In this document: positions 51,589-59,457 of the stretch, piece by piece | Layout of the letters: each line of letters opens with the position of its first letter | Position numbering within the stretch: position 1 is the first letter of the stretch | Source of the DNA: Streptomyces sp. NBC_01233 | GTDB lineage: Bacteria; Actinomycetota; Actinomycetes; Streptomycetales; Streptomycetaceae | NCBI RefSeq assembly: GCF_035989305.1 | Contig: NZ_CP108514.1 | Location: 8,722,501-8,786,500 of the forward strand | Length of the DNA: 64,000 nt | Direction: 5' to 3' | Program-made: the position numbers and the translations under genes | The notes under the pieces: model-generated | The model's input: only the letters and a program-made list of their open reading frames with translations | Databases searched by the model: none | What the model was told of the DNA's origin: nothing

Positions 51589-51663
51589 CGCGACCGCTCA
51601 TTCGCTCGCGCGGGGTGTTCTCCGGGCCCGACGGGCCCGCCACGACCGACAGGAGACCGGGCC

Positions 51664-52083
51664 ATGCGGAACTCGCTGCTCGACCTGGCAGAGGACTACG
51701 ACTATCCCCTGCTGAACATGTTCTGGACCATGATGCTGATCTTCCTCTGGGTGCTCTGGTTCATGCTGCTCTTCCGCGTCATCGGCGACATCTTCCGTGA
51801 CGACGATCTGAGCGGCTGGGGCAAGGCGGGGTGGACCGTCTTCGTCATCCTGCTGCCGTTCCTGGGCGTCTTCGTCTATCTGATCGCCCGAGGACGCGGG
51901 ATGGGCGAACGCGAGCTCAACCGGGCCCAGCAGCAGGAACAGGCCTTCCGCTCCTACGTGCGCGAGAGTGCCGGGCCCGCCGACCAGGCCGAGGCACTGT
52001 CGAAGCTCGCCGACCTCAAGAACCGCGGCGACATCACGGCGGCCGAGTACGAACAGGCCAAGGCCAAGGTCCTCAGCTCCTGA
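51664..52083 (+). CDS. Membrane protein with PLDc_N-type helices and a C-terminal SHOCT motif
   Basis: 139 residues. Two N-terminal membrane helices (MFWTMMLIFLWVLWFMLLFRVIG and GWTVFVILLPFLGVFVYLIARG) joined by IFRDDDLSGWGKAG form the PLDc_N module. The C-terminus LSKLADLKNRGDITAAEYEQAKAKVL is a SHOCT motif, a short helical oligomerisation element. ATG after AGGAG. This combination is frequent in Streptomyces stress loci; the function is not known. Confidence 0.9.
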   Translation: MRNSLLDLAEDYDYPLLNMFWTMMLIFLWVLWFMLLFRVIGDIFRDDDLSGWGKAGWTVFVILLPFLGVFVYLIARGRGMGERELNRAQQQEQAFRSYVRESAGPADQAEALSKLADLKNRGDITAAEYEQAKAKVLSS

Positions 52084-52150
52084 GAAGGGACCTCGCGCTC
52101 CCGATCCTGCAGCGCCCGCCGGGCAGCCCCTATCCCCTTGTGGAGGGCCG

Positions 52151-52740
52151 ATGCGCCCCTACCCGCCGATCGCCGAGCACGGTCTGATCGGGGACCTGCA
52201 GACCTGTGCCCTCGTCTCGTCCGAGGGGGTGTACTCAACTGGTTCTGCTCACCCCGCTTCGACTCGCCCGGCATCTTCGCCGGCCTGCTCGACGACAGCC
52301 GAGGCGGATACTTGGCCAACGCCTTCCGCAGCCGGCTGCTCCGGCGACTGAGGGACGACGGCGCTCCCAACGGCGAACCCCTGCAGAGCATGTACCGCGT
52401 CGACGGTGACCCGTACCTGACCGAGGAGGTCCTCGACCACATGGAAGGGTGGCGCGGCTCCGTACCGGTACGGTCGGGCAACGGTGCCGCGGACCAACTG
52501 CAGATGGACATCTGCGGCGAGGCCATCTACGCCCTCGCCAGGGCCGGCCGTCTCCATCAGGCCCGCTACTCCTTCGACGAGATGCTCACCTACGCCAACC
52601 ACGTGGGGCTCTTCGCCGAAGAGGTCGGCCTCAGGGGAGAACAGCTCGGCAACTTCCCCCGGGCCTTCACCCACCTCGCCCTCATCACCGCGGCCCTCGC
52701 CCTCGACACCGAACTCGACCAGACCGCGAGCGCGGCCTGA
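52151..52740 (+). pseudogene. Glycoside hydrolase family 15 gene, collapsed to three fragments with a frameshift
   Basis: From an ATG after GGAGGG the sequence reads MRPYPPIAEHGLIGDLQTCA, the typical N-terminus of GH15 glucoamylase/trehalase-like proteins. A one-base shift near 52235 moves it into NWFCSPRFDSPGIFAGLLDD. It then jumps to a mid-protein block (LQSMYRVDGDPYLTEEVLDH, RGSVPVRSGNGAADQLQMDI) and again to the C-terminal block (YSFDEMLTYANHVGLFAEEV, EQLGNFPRAFTHLALITAAL). Intact proteins are about 600 residues; some 400, including most of the catalytic barrel, are gone. No enzyme activity is expected. Confidence 0.9.
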
Positions 52741-52768
52741 CGCCTGCTCTCCGAGGAGGTGCGACGCG

Positions 52769-53461
52769 ATGGTGCTCGACCTGCTCCTCATCGGCCTGGC
52801 GGTCACGCTGTTCCCGCTGCCCATCATGGCCTTCGTCCTGGTGGTGTCCGCCCCCCGTGGGGTGCGCAAGGGCCTGGCGTTCATCATCGCCTGGCTGGCG
52901 TGCCTCGTGGCCGTGATCGCGATCGTCCTCCTCTTCACCGGCGGGCAGCCGCCCCCGCCCCGCTCTCCCCCCTCGATCGCGGCGCTCGTGGCCACGCTGG
53001 TGATCGGTGTCGGCCTGGTCGTGTACAGCGAGCACCGGCGGCGCCGCAGCCGCCGTGCCACCGCAACCGCGGATCCCTCCGCACAGGAGGGGCCCGCTGC
53101 CTCCGCGGACTCCGGGTCATCCGTGTCGTCCCGGATGGACGACGCCACCGGATGGTCCGCCGCGGCCCTCGCCGTGCTCCTTCAGCCCTGGGGGATGGTC
53201 GCCGCCGCGGCCGCCACCGTCGTCCAGGCCGACCTCTCCCACGGAGGGAGCTTCCTGGCCCTCATGGCCTTCTGCCTCCTGGCCACCTCCACCCTGTTGG
53301 CCATGGAGCTGTACATGGTGTTCGCGCCGGAGAAGGCCCAACTCGCGCTGCTGGGCCTGCGCGCATGGCTGGAACGGCACAAGGACCCGGCGATCGTCGT
53401 CCTGTGCCTCCTGCTGGGACTGTGGCTCGTCGGCAGAAGCCTCTACCAGCTCACCGGCTGA
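52769..53461 (+). CDS. GAP-family (Sap/SfLAP-like) membrane protein
   Basis: 230 residues with about six hydrophobic segments. It opens LLLIGLAVTLFPLPIMAFVLVVSAPRGVRKGLAFIIAWLA, the conserved GAP pattern with a proline pair in helix one, and has a hydrophilic Arg/Ser-rich loop in the middle. Some relatives in mycobacteria move peptidoglycolipids; the substrate here is unknown. ATG 8-9 nt after AGGAGGTG, a strong ribosome site. Confidence 0.85.
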   Translation: MVLDLLLIGLAVTLFPLPIMAFVLVVSAPRGVRKGLAFIIAWLACLVAVIAIVLLFTGGQPPPPRSPPSIAALVATLVIGVGLVVYSEHRRRRSRRATATADPSAQEGPAASADSGSSVSSRMDDATGWSAAALAVLLQPWGMVAAAAATVVQADLSHGGSFLALMAFCLLATSTLLAMELYMVFAPEKAQLALLGLRAWLERHKDPAIVVLCLLLGLWLVGRSLYQLTG

Positions 53462-53615
53462 CACCCCGCCGCCGCGCGTCGTGGCCGTCGCCGCGGCGTG
53501 AAGGTGCGGCGCCTTGCGGCGGATGCTGCAATGAGAGCAAAGCCGTGTCCGGCGCCACCGATGCACTTCCCCAGCCCACACCGCCGGGCCGTCGAGGCAC
53601 ACGCAAGGAGTGCGC

Positions 53616-54080
53616 ATGAGCGACGACATCGAAGACATGGGCCCCGTCGACTACCTGGTCGTCGAGTTCCCCGGAAACCGCATGACGGGCGAGGCGTTCC
53701 CCCTGCTGATCGAGCTGGTGGAGAAGGGCATCATCCACCTGCTCGACCTCCGCTTCGTGCAGAAGGACGTCGACGGAACCGTCACCGCCCTGGAACTCAC
53801 GGGCCTCGACGATGAGGCGAACTCTTTCGGCGTGTCCGTCTTCGAAGGCGCGTCGTCCGAACTGCTCGACCAGGAGGACCTCGACGAAGCGGGCAACGCC
53901 CTCCAGCCGGGCAACGCGGCCGCGATCCTCGTCTACGAGAACCGATGGGCAGCCCCCTTCGCCCGGGCCCTGCGCCGCAGCGGCGCGCAGATGGTGGCGA
54001 GCGGCCGCATCCCCGTGCAGGCCATTCTCGCCTCCCTCGACGCGGAGGAAGCCGCCGAAGGCGGCCACCTGTCGCAGTGA
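53616..54080 (+). CDS. DUF6325-type small cytoplasmic protein
   Basis: 154 residues. The pattern MGPVDYLVVEFPGNRMTGEA, LVEKGIIHLLDLRFVQKDVDG, VFEGASSELLDQEDLDEAG and AAAILVYENRWAAPFARALRRSGAQ is that of a widespread family near SHOCT proteins, formerly grouped with DUF1269 membrane-associated proteins. No activity is known. ATG after AAGGAG. A SHOCT protein is encoded convergently 73 bp away. Confidence 0.85.
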   Translation: MSDDIEDMGPVDYLVVEFPGNRMTGEAFPLLIELVEKGIIHLLDLRFVQKDVDGTVTALELTGLDDEANSFGVSVFEGASSELLDQEDLDEAGNALQPGNAAAILVYENRWAAPFARALRRSGAQMVASGRIPVQAILASLDAEEAAEGGHLSQ

Positions 54081-54087
54081 CCCGGCC

Positions 54088-54127
54088 GGCGCCGGACGGT
54101 CAGCCACGGCGCCGGACGGTCAGCCAC
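54088..54127. repeat. Perfect 20-bp tandem duplication
   Basis: GGCGCCGGACGGTCAGCCAC occurs at 54088-54107 and again at 54108-54127, between the convergent DUF6325 and SHOCT genes. Likely a recent slippage duplication. Confidence 0.9.
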
Positions 54128-54153
54128 ACCGGCGGTCCGCCGCCACCGGGCGG

Positions 54154-54441
54154 TCAGGTGCTGAGGATCCTGCTCTTCTGCTCCGCGAACTCCGCCTCCG
54201 TCAGGATTCCCTGCTCCTTCAACGCTCCGAGTTCCTTGAGCTGATCGATTTTGCTGCTCATGTCGTCCGCCATCGGCGGAGCAGGCGGAGCAGCGGCAGG
54301 GGCGGCGGACTGCTGCTGCGCAGCGGCTTGATCCTCCTGCGCGGCCCACCGGCCCGTCTGGCGCCGTGAAACGCGGTTGGACACCGCCGTCGCCGTACCG
54401 GCGACCACCGCGGTGCGCGCTACTCCTCGAAGAAGACCCAC
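54154..54441 (-). CDS. SHOCT-domain protein
   Basis: 95 residues from a GTG 6 nt after AGGGAG. The N-terminal part GLLRGVARTAVVAGTATAVSNRVSRRQ is mildly hydrophobic and membrane-associating; an Ala/Gln/Pro linker follows; the C-terminus KIDQLKELGALKEQGILTEAEFAEQKSRIL is a clear SHOCT motif. The family usually accompanies DUF6325 genes, as here. A role in oligomerisation or membrane association is likely; nothing more specific can be said. Confidence 0.88.
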   Translation of the reverse strand: MGLLRGVARTAVVAGTATAVSNRVSRRQTGRWAAQEDQAAAQQQSAAPAAAPPAPPMADDMSSKIDQLKELGALKEQGILTEAEFAEQKSRILST

Positions 54442-54526
54442 GTCAATCTCCCTTGCTGACGGGGCCGGCCCGGAAGTCCGGCCGCCGGCCCTCCACTGCT
54501 TCCAGCATCGCACCTCCGCCGGAGAC

Positions 54527-55630
54527 TCACCCGGTGGTGGCTCCGGCGGTGATCAGGGCCGCGACCGCCGGCAGGCCGGTCTCGGCCAGGGCCCGGCGCT
54601 GGCGGTCGGCCGACGTGCCGTGCCGCAGGAGCCGGTGAACGAGCGAGCTCACCTCGCGGTGGTCACCGTTCTCCTCGAGGGCGGGGCCGATGTGCCGCAG
54701 GAGTGCGCACAGTACGTCCCCGCTGCTCCGCAGCCGGCCTCCCGGGTCTCCCGGGTCCATCAACGTGCTGCTCATCCCGTGCCGGGCCGCATGCCACGTC
54801 GCGGCCTGAAGGATCTCCGGTCGGCACGGCGTGGGAGCGGCTCCCGCCTTCTCCTCGGCGATCGCGGTGGCGGCGAGCCCGCGGACGACGCCGGCGAGCA
54901 TGACCGCGTCGTCCGCCTCCAGCTGTACGTCACAGCAGCGCACCTCGATGGTCGGGTAGCGCTCGGAGAGCCGGGCCTGCCAGTACAGCTGCCCCCGATC
55001 GGGGATCAGCCCGGAATCCACCAGCTCGTCGGCCCGCGCCTCGTAGTCCGCGAACCCGGCGAAGTACGGTGGCGGGCCGCTGACCGGCCAGCGCCCGAAG
55101 ACGATCGTTCGCCAGCTGGCGAAGCCGGTGTCCCGCCCGTCCCACAGGGGCCCGTTCGAGGACATCGCCAGCAGGGTCGGAAGCCACACGCGCAGCCGGT
55201 TCAGGACGGCCACTGCGGTCTCCGGGTCGGGAATCCCCACGTGGACGTGCATTCCGCAGATCAGCTGCTCGTCGACCAGCAACCGGGCCTCTCCGCGCAT
55301 CTTCAGATACCTCGCCGTACTGGTGACGGGTACCGGGAGCACGTCCCTGACCGGCGCGGTGGCGGAGATCGCGATGCGGCAGCCGTGGGCCTGGGCGGCG
55401 GAGGCGACCGCGTGACGCAGCCGCAGGAGATGACCCCCCACCTCCTCCAGGGCCGTGCACACGGGGGTGGCGACTTCGATCTGCGCCTGGAGCAGTTCGT
55501 CCTGGACCTCTCGCGCGTCCGCGATCGGTGTCAGGCTGGCCGTGGCACGCACCTCCTGCACCAGCGGAACGGGAAGGAGGGTCTCCGGGTCGACCAGCAG
55601 GTACTCCTCCTCGACCCCAAATGTGATCAT
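54527..55630 (-). CDS. Carboxylate-amine ligase, YbdK-type glutamate-cysteine ligase family 2
   Basis: 367 residues. The N-terminal [13 protein letters not shown], the block [28 protein letters not shown] and [18 protein letters not shown] define the GCS2/YbdK family. These ATP-grasp-like enzymes join glutamate to an amine; YbdK has weak gamma-glutamylcysteine activity, and Streptomyces makes mycothiol instead of glutathione, so the true product is uncertain. The ATG lacks a clear Shine-Dalgarno; an AT-rich patch (TTTTTTCCCTATTA on the minus strand, about 55690-55705) may contain its promoter. Confidence 0.9.
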   Translation of the reverse strand: MITFGVEEEYLLVDPETLLPVPLVQEVRATASLTPIADAREVQDELLQAQIEVATPVCTALEEVGGHLLRLRHAVASAAQAHGCRIAISATAPVRDVLPVPVTSTARYLKMRGEARLLVDEQLICGMHVHVGIPDPETAVAVLNRLRVWLPTLLAMSSNGPLWDGRDTGFASWRTIVFGRWPVSGPPPYFAGFADYEARADELVDSGLIPDRGQLYWQARLSERYPTIEVRCCDVQLEADDAVMLAGVVRGLAATAIAEEKAGAAPTPCRPEILQAATWHAARHGMSSTLMDPGDPGGRLRSSGDVLCALLRHIGPALEENGDHREVSSLVHRLLRHGTSADRQRRALAETGLPAVAALITAGATTG

Positions 55631-55754
55631 GCTGGGTGGCTACCCCGAACTCGCTGCGACCACCCAGGCGAAGGGTTATTTCGGCGTAATAGGGAAAAAA
55701 TTGCCGCTCTTCGCGTCCGTGTGGCGGGGATGAGACGGCCAGGGCGCGCCGGGG

Positions 55755-56720
55755 TCAGGGGCAGCTCGACTCCGGGTCGTCGTGGACCAGGGCGCAGATC
55801 ATCTGCTCGCCGCGCCGGTGGTCCGGATAGGTCGTGAGCAGCTCGGCCTTGAAGTCGTTCCACTGGCGGGTGATCTCGGCGGTGGCCCCGGACACGGCGT
55901 GGCCGAAGTTGTCCCCGGTCCTCGAGCGGTGGGACGCGGAGGTGTCCTTGTTCACACCTTGGTTGTGAGTGACACGGCTGGCGCAGTCCCCGGCCTTGAC
56001 GCCGGTGGCATCGAAGTCGGAGTAGCAGCCGGTCGTGAGGTCCGCGGGTATGCGGGCACGCGCGTCCCGGGTCCAGTCGGCGTCGTTCATGGCGCTGTAG
56101 CGGCGGATGTCGAGGAAGGGGGCGACATCGGTACGTGCCAGTCCGGGCGGGTCGGCGAGGCCGACCGGACCGGGGGCGGTCCGGTCGGACCAGTTGGAGT
56201 GCGAGTAGAAGTCCTCGATCTGGTGCCACCCGCGGCCGAGCTGTTCCAGGACGTCGCACTTGGCACGGTCGGGCGTCTCCTTCCACGTGCAGGGGGAGGA
56301 GAGGTCGCTCTGGTCGGCCCGGATCCTGCCGTCCGCGTCGACGAGGCCGTCGGCCGCCCGGACGGCGTTCCGGAAGCGGGTGACGGAGGTGCGGATACAG
56401 GCGAGGAGCTCGGTGGTGGCCTCGTCCCGGCTGCGGGGATAGTCCTGGACGTAGCGGGGGGCGAGGTAGTCGGCGTTGTCGCAGTGCAGCGGGCCGAGGA
56501 GGAAGTATCCGCCGTGGTCGTTGGCGTTGACCGCCCCGTCGCGGGCGTCGGCCATCGCGGACAGGGTGACCGGCTCCCAGGGCAGGGCCGCCCGGGTGAT
56601 GTCCTCGTGGTTGTCACCGGTGAACGCGAGCGCGGGATCGGGCGGCGCGGCGGCCAGGGCGATCGCGAAGGCGGCCGCGACGGTCGTCCGCGGCAGGCCG
56701 GGCAACAGGCGGTGTGACAC
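55755..56720 (-). CDS. Secreted HET-C / zinc-dependent phospholipase C-like protein
   Basis: 321 residues from a GTG after GGGGAGG. A signal peptide ends near PALAFTG. The mature start GDNHEDITRAAL and the block LGRGWHQIEDFYSHSNWSD place His and Asp residues as in zinc phospholipase C and fungal HET-C proteins; VTHNQGVNKDTS and HRSRTGDNFGHAVSGATAEI add further His/Asp candidates. Several cysteines suggest disulfides. The natural substrate is unknown; membrane lipid hydrolysis is inferred from fold resemblance only. Confidence 0.75.
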   Translation of the reverse strand: MSHRLLPGLPRTTVAAAFAIALAAAPPDPALAFTGDNHEDITRAALPWEPVTLSAMADARDGAVNANDHGGYFLLGPLHCDNADYLAPRYVQDYPRSRDEATTELLACIRTSVTRFRNAVRAADGLVDADGRIRADQSDLSSPCTWKETPDRAKCDVLEQLGRGWHQIEDFYSHSNWSDRTAPGPVGLADPPGLARTDVAPFLDIRRYSAMNDADWTRDARARIPADLTTGCYSDFDATGVKAGDCASRVTHNQGVNKDTSASHRSRTGDNFGHAVSGATAEITRQWNDFKAELLTTYPDHRRGEQMICALVHDDPESSCP

Positions 56721-56770
56721 GCGAACCTCCCCTCGTACGAGTCATCCGGAGCCGAAGCCTCTCGGCGCGG

Positions 56771-57079
56771 TCACGACGTCCGGGCCGCCTTGCTCCTGCT
56801 CCGTGCCGGCCGCTTCGCCCGTGATGGCGCGGTCTCGGCCTGCACGGTGGGCCATTTGAGTTCGACCTCCAGCTCGACCTGCCCGTCGCCGACCTCGACC
56901 TCGATCTCGGTGCTGACTTCCTCGGGGACCTGCAGGCTCAGCGTCCCGGAGCCGAATTCCAGTTCGACGTTGCCGCCCTGCCTCAACGCCTCCGCGAGCG
57001 CGGAGAGCTGATCAGCGGCCTCGAGGCGTGACAGGGAGCCCTTCTGCTCAAACTTGAGGTCCTTCACGATGTCTCCCAT
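56771..57079 (-). CDS. Amphi-Trp domain protein
   Basis: 102 residues. The core LKFEQKGSLSRLEAADQLSALAEALRQGGNVELEFG and VELEVELKW matches the small amphi-Trp family, often found near stress or histidine-kinase genes in actinobacteria; the tail is Arg/Lys/Ala-rich. The ATG at 57079 has no ribosome site, and the sequence directly upstream is the broken end of an MFS transporter gene, so its own 5' control region seems to have been lost. It may be read through from that fragment. Confidence 0.85.
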   Translation of the reverse strand: MGDIVKDLKFEQKGSLSRLEAADQLSALAEALRQGGNVELEFGSGTLSLQVPEEVSTEIEVEVGDGQVELEVELKWPTVQAETAPSRAKRPARSRSKAARTS

Positions 57080-57332
57080 CCAAGCACCGCTTGCGTCCGT
57101 AGTGGTCGGTCAGCTTGCCGCGGGGGATCATCAGCGCTGCCATGACCAGGAGAAAGATCGTGATCGCGACCTGCACTCCCTGCACGGTCGTGTCGAGGTC
57201 CTCGCTGATGTCGTTGATCATCACGTTCATGTTCGAACCGGCGAAACTGCAGATGAACTGGGCCAGGGCGAGCGGGGCCAGCACACCGCGCAGGGCACCG
57301 GGCGCGCGTCCCGAGGTATCGGCTTCGGCCAC
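57080..57332 (-). pseudogene. MFS (DHA2-type) transporter, N-terminal fragment
   Basis: From a GTG 8 nt after GGGAG the minus strand encodes LAPLALAQFICSFAGSNMNV, INDISEDLDTTVQGVQVAIT and the loop GKLTDHYGRKRC, the first two helices and motif A of a drug/proton antiporter. After GRKRC (about 57095) homology stops and the frame runs on antisense-free into the amphi-Trp gene in another frame until 57048. Twelve or more helices are missing, so no transport is possible. Confidence 0.85.
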
Positions 57333-57543
57333 CGGCACTGCTCCCTTCTGACCTGCCTCAAGCCTGCGCCGCGGCTCGGCTCGCCGCATTCCGGATCAGG
57401 AGGCTGCGCCCCCATCGCCCCCATGCGCCGTACGCGGTGAGGTTCTAGGGTTGAAACGAAGGCGTATCAGTGATCATCCCCATCCCCATCCCCCTTCTTT
57501 GCCCCCGTGCTCGGGCGGGACCACACCCCGGAGGACGTGCGAC

Positions 57544-57870
57544 ATGGCCACTGCATCTGAAACCCCTGTCCTGGACACCCTCGCCGCGATGACGATCGAC
57601 TCGCTCGAGCGGTGCGGCTTGGCCCCGGACATGCTCCTGCTCACCCGCATCGCGGCCCTCGCGGCATCGGACGCCCCGCCGATCTCCTACGCCGCCCACA
57701 TCGACCCCGCCCTCCGAGCGGGCCTGACCGCCGAGCAGTTGCAGGACGTGCTGGTCGCCATCGCCCCCATCGTGGGCACCGCCCGCGTCATGACGGCAGC
57801 CGGCAACATCGCCACGGCGCTGGGCATCGCCATCGCCGTCGCCGAGGCCGAGATCGAGGCCCAGGGCTGA
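57544..57870 (+). CDS. Carboxymuconolactone decarboxylase-like (CMD/AhpD) small protein
   Basis: 108 residues. The all-helical CMD pattern is visible in DMLLLTRIAALAASDAPPISYAAH and LTAEQLQDVLVAIAPIVGTARVMTAAGNIA. The paired cysteines used by AhpD for peroxide chemistry are absent, so redox activity is doubtful. ATG after CGGAGG. Followed by a strong terminator. Confidence 0.85.
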   Translation: MATASETPVLDTLAAMTIDSLERCGLAPDMLLLTRIAALAASDAPPISYAAHIDPALRAGLTAEQLQDVLVAIAPIVGTARVMTAAGNIATALGIAIAVAEAEIEAQG

Positions 57871-57893
57871 GACGGACCACGCACGGCAACCAC

Positions 57894-57922
57894 GGGACGG
57901 CGCCCGGGCAGGGCGCCGTCCC
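57894..57922 (+). terminator. Terminator after the CMD-like gene
   Basis: GGGACGGCGCCC (57894-57905) and GGGCGCCGTCCC (57911-57922) pair perfectly over 12 bp with a 5-nt loop, 23 bp after the stop. Confidence 0.88.
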
Positions 57923-57958
57923 AGTGCTGAGGACGCAGGTCCAGACAGGAGCGCAGTG

Positions 57959-59389
57959 ATGTCCCAGAGCGCGACCACCGCGATGCGCGCGGTCCCCGGC
58001 AGCACGCCCCAGGAACGTGCGGCCCACGGCAAGGAGGCCCGGAGCCGCTCGCCACGGTCGGGGCACGCCGTGTACCGGCCGTCTCCGGACAGGCTGGACC
58101 CACTGGCGATCCTGGAGGCGCAGTCCGCGGCCCGGGTGCCCGAGCTCGTCCCGATCCGCTACAGCAGGATGTCGGAGTCGCCCTTCCGGTTCTACCGGGG
58201 AGCCGCCGCGATCATGGCGTCCGACCTGGCCGGCAGTCCCGACTCGGGAGTCACGGTCCAGCTGTGCGGGGACGCGCACCTGCTGAACTTCCGGCTGCTG
58301 GCCTCTCCGGAGCGGCGGCTGATGTTCGACATCAACGACTTCGACGAGACCCTGCCCGGACCCTGGGAGTGGGACGTCAAACGACTGGCGGCGAGTTTCG
58401 TCATCGCGGGCCGGGCGAACGGCTTCGACGACGACGAGCGCGCAGGCATCGTGAGCGCTGCCGTGCGCTCGTACCGCGAGGCGATGCGCGGCTTCGCCGG
58501 CATGGGCAACCTCGACGTCTGGTACGCGAAGATCGATGCTGACCGCTTGGAGGCCCTCACCACGGATCAGCTCGACAAGGGCGGACGCAAGAAGCTGGCC
58601 CGCGCCATGGCGAAGGCCCGTACGCGTGACACGCTGCAGGTCTTCGACAAACTCACGGAGCTGGTCGACGACCGGCCGAGGATCGCGGCGGACCCCCCGC
58701 TGCTGGTGCCGCTCGCGGACCTGCTCCCGGACATCGAGCGCGGGGAGCTCGAGAGCCGGTTCCGCCGCCTGGTGGCCTCCTACAGCCTCACGATGGCGAG
58801 CGACCGGCGGGCGCTCCTGGAGGACTACCGGATGGTGGACATGGCCCGCAAGGTGGTCGGCGTCGGCAGCGTCGGGACCCGCTGCTGGATCTTGCTGCTG
58901 CTCGGCCGCGACGGCCAGGACCCGCTCTTCCTGCAGGCCAAGGAGGCCGACACCTCCGTGCTCGCCCCCCACATCGGCGCGAGCCGGTACCGCAACCAAG
59001 GCGAGCGCGTGGTCTCGGGACAGCGGTTGATGCAGGCGGCGAGTGACATCTTCCTCGGCTGGGAGCGGGTGGACGGGATCGACGGCAAGCAGCGCGACTT
59101 CTACATCCGCCAGTTGCGCGACTGGAAGGGCATCGCCATGCCGGAGACGATGCCGCCCGGACAGCTGGAGACTTTCGGCGAGGTGTGCGGCATCACCCTC
59201 GCCCGTGCGCATGCGCGGTCGGGCGACCGGATCGCGATCGCCGCGTACCTGGGCCGCGGCGAATCCTTCGACCGGGCGCTCGTCACCTTCGCCGAGGCGT
59301 ACGCCGACCAGAACGAACGCGACCACCAGGCCCTGGTCGACGCGGTACGCGCGGGCCGGCTGCCGGCGCAGGAGCTGCCAGGGGCCTGA
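57959..59389 (+). CDS. DUF2252-domain protein (kinase-like fold)
   Basis: 476 residues, full length for DUF2252. Family blocks are MSESPFRFYRGAAAIMASDL, QLCGDAHLLNFRLLASPERR, FDINDFDETLPGPWEWDVKRLAAS and LFLQAKEADTSVL. The GDAHLxN and DxNDFDE motifs resemble the catalytic loop and metal site of aminoglycoside-phosphotransferase-like kinases, so a phosphotransfer role is plausible but unproven. ATG at 57959, 8 nt after GGAG. Confidence 0.92.
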   Translation: MSQSATTAMRAVPGSTPQERAAHGKEARSRSPRSGHAVYRPSPDRLDPLAILEAQSAARVPELVPIRYSRMSESPFRFYRGAAAIMASDLAGSPDSGVTVQLCGDAHLLNFRLLASPERRLMFDINDFDETLPGPWEWDVKRLAASFVIAGRANGFDDDERAGIVSAAVRSYREAMRGFAGMGNLDVWYAKIDADRLEALTTDQLDKGGRKKLARAMAKARTRDTLQVFDKLTELVDDRPRIAADPPLLVPLADLLPDIERGELESRFRRLVASYSLTMASDRRALLEDYRMVDMARKVVGVGSVGTRCWILLLLGRDGQDPLFLQAKEADTSVLAPHIGASRYRNQGERVVSGQRLMQAASDIFLGWERVDGIDGKQRDFYIRQLRDWKGIAMPETMPPGQLETFGEVCGITLARAHARSGDRIAIAAYLGRGESFDRALVTFAEAYADQNERDHQALVDAVRAGRLPAQELPGA

Positions 59390-59409
59390 GCGCGGGACAC
59401 GAAAATTCT

Positions 59410-59438
59410 CGACCGGTCGTCGTCATGGCGACCGGTCG
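59410..59438. terminator. Terminator between convergent DUF2252 and chloride channel genes
   Basis: CGACCGGTCG occurs at 59410-59419 and 59429-59438; the copies are self-complementary and can pair with each other around a 9-nt loop. Confidence 0.7.
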
Positions 59439-59457
59439 TTCGCATGCCAAGGCGTCG

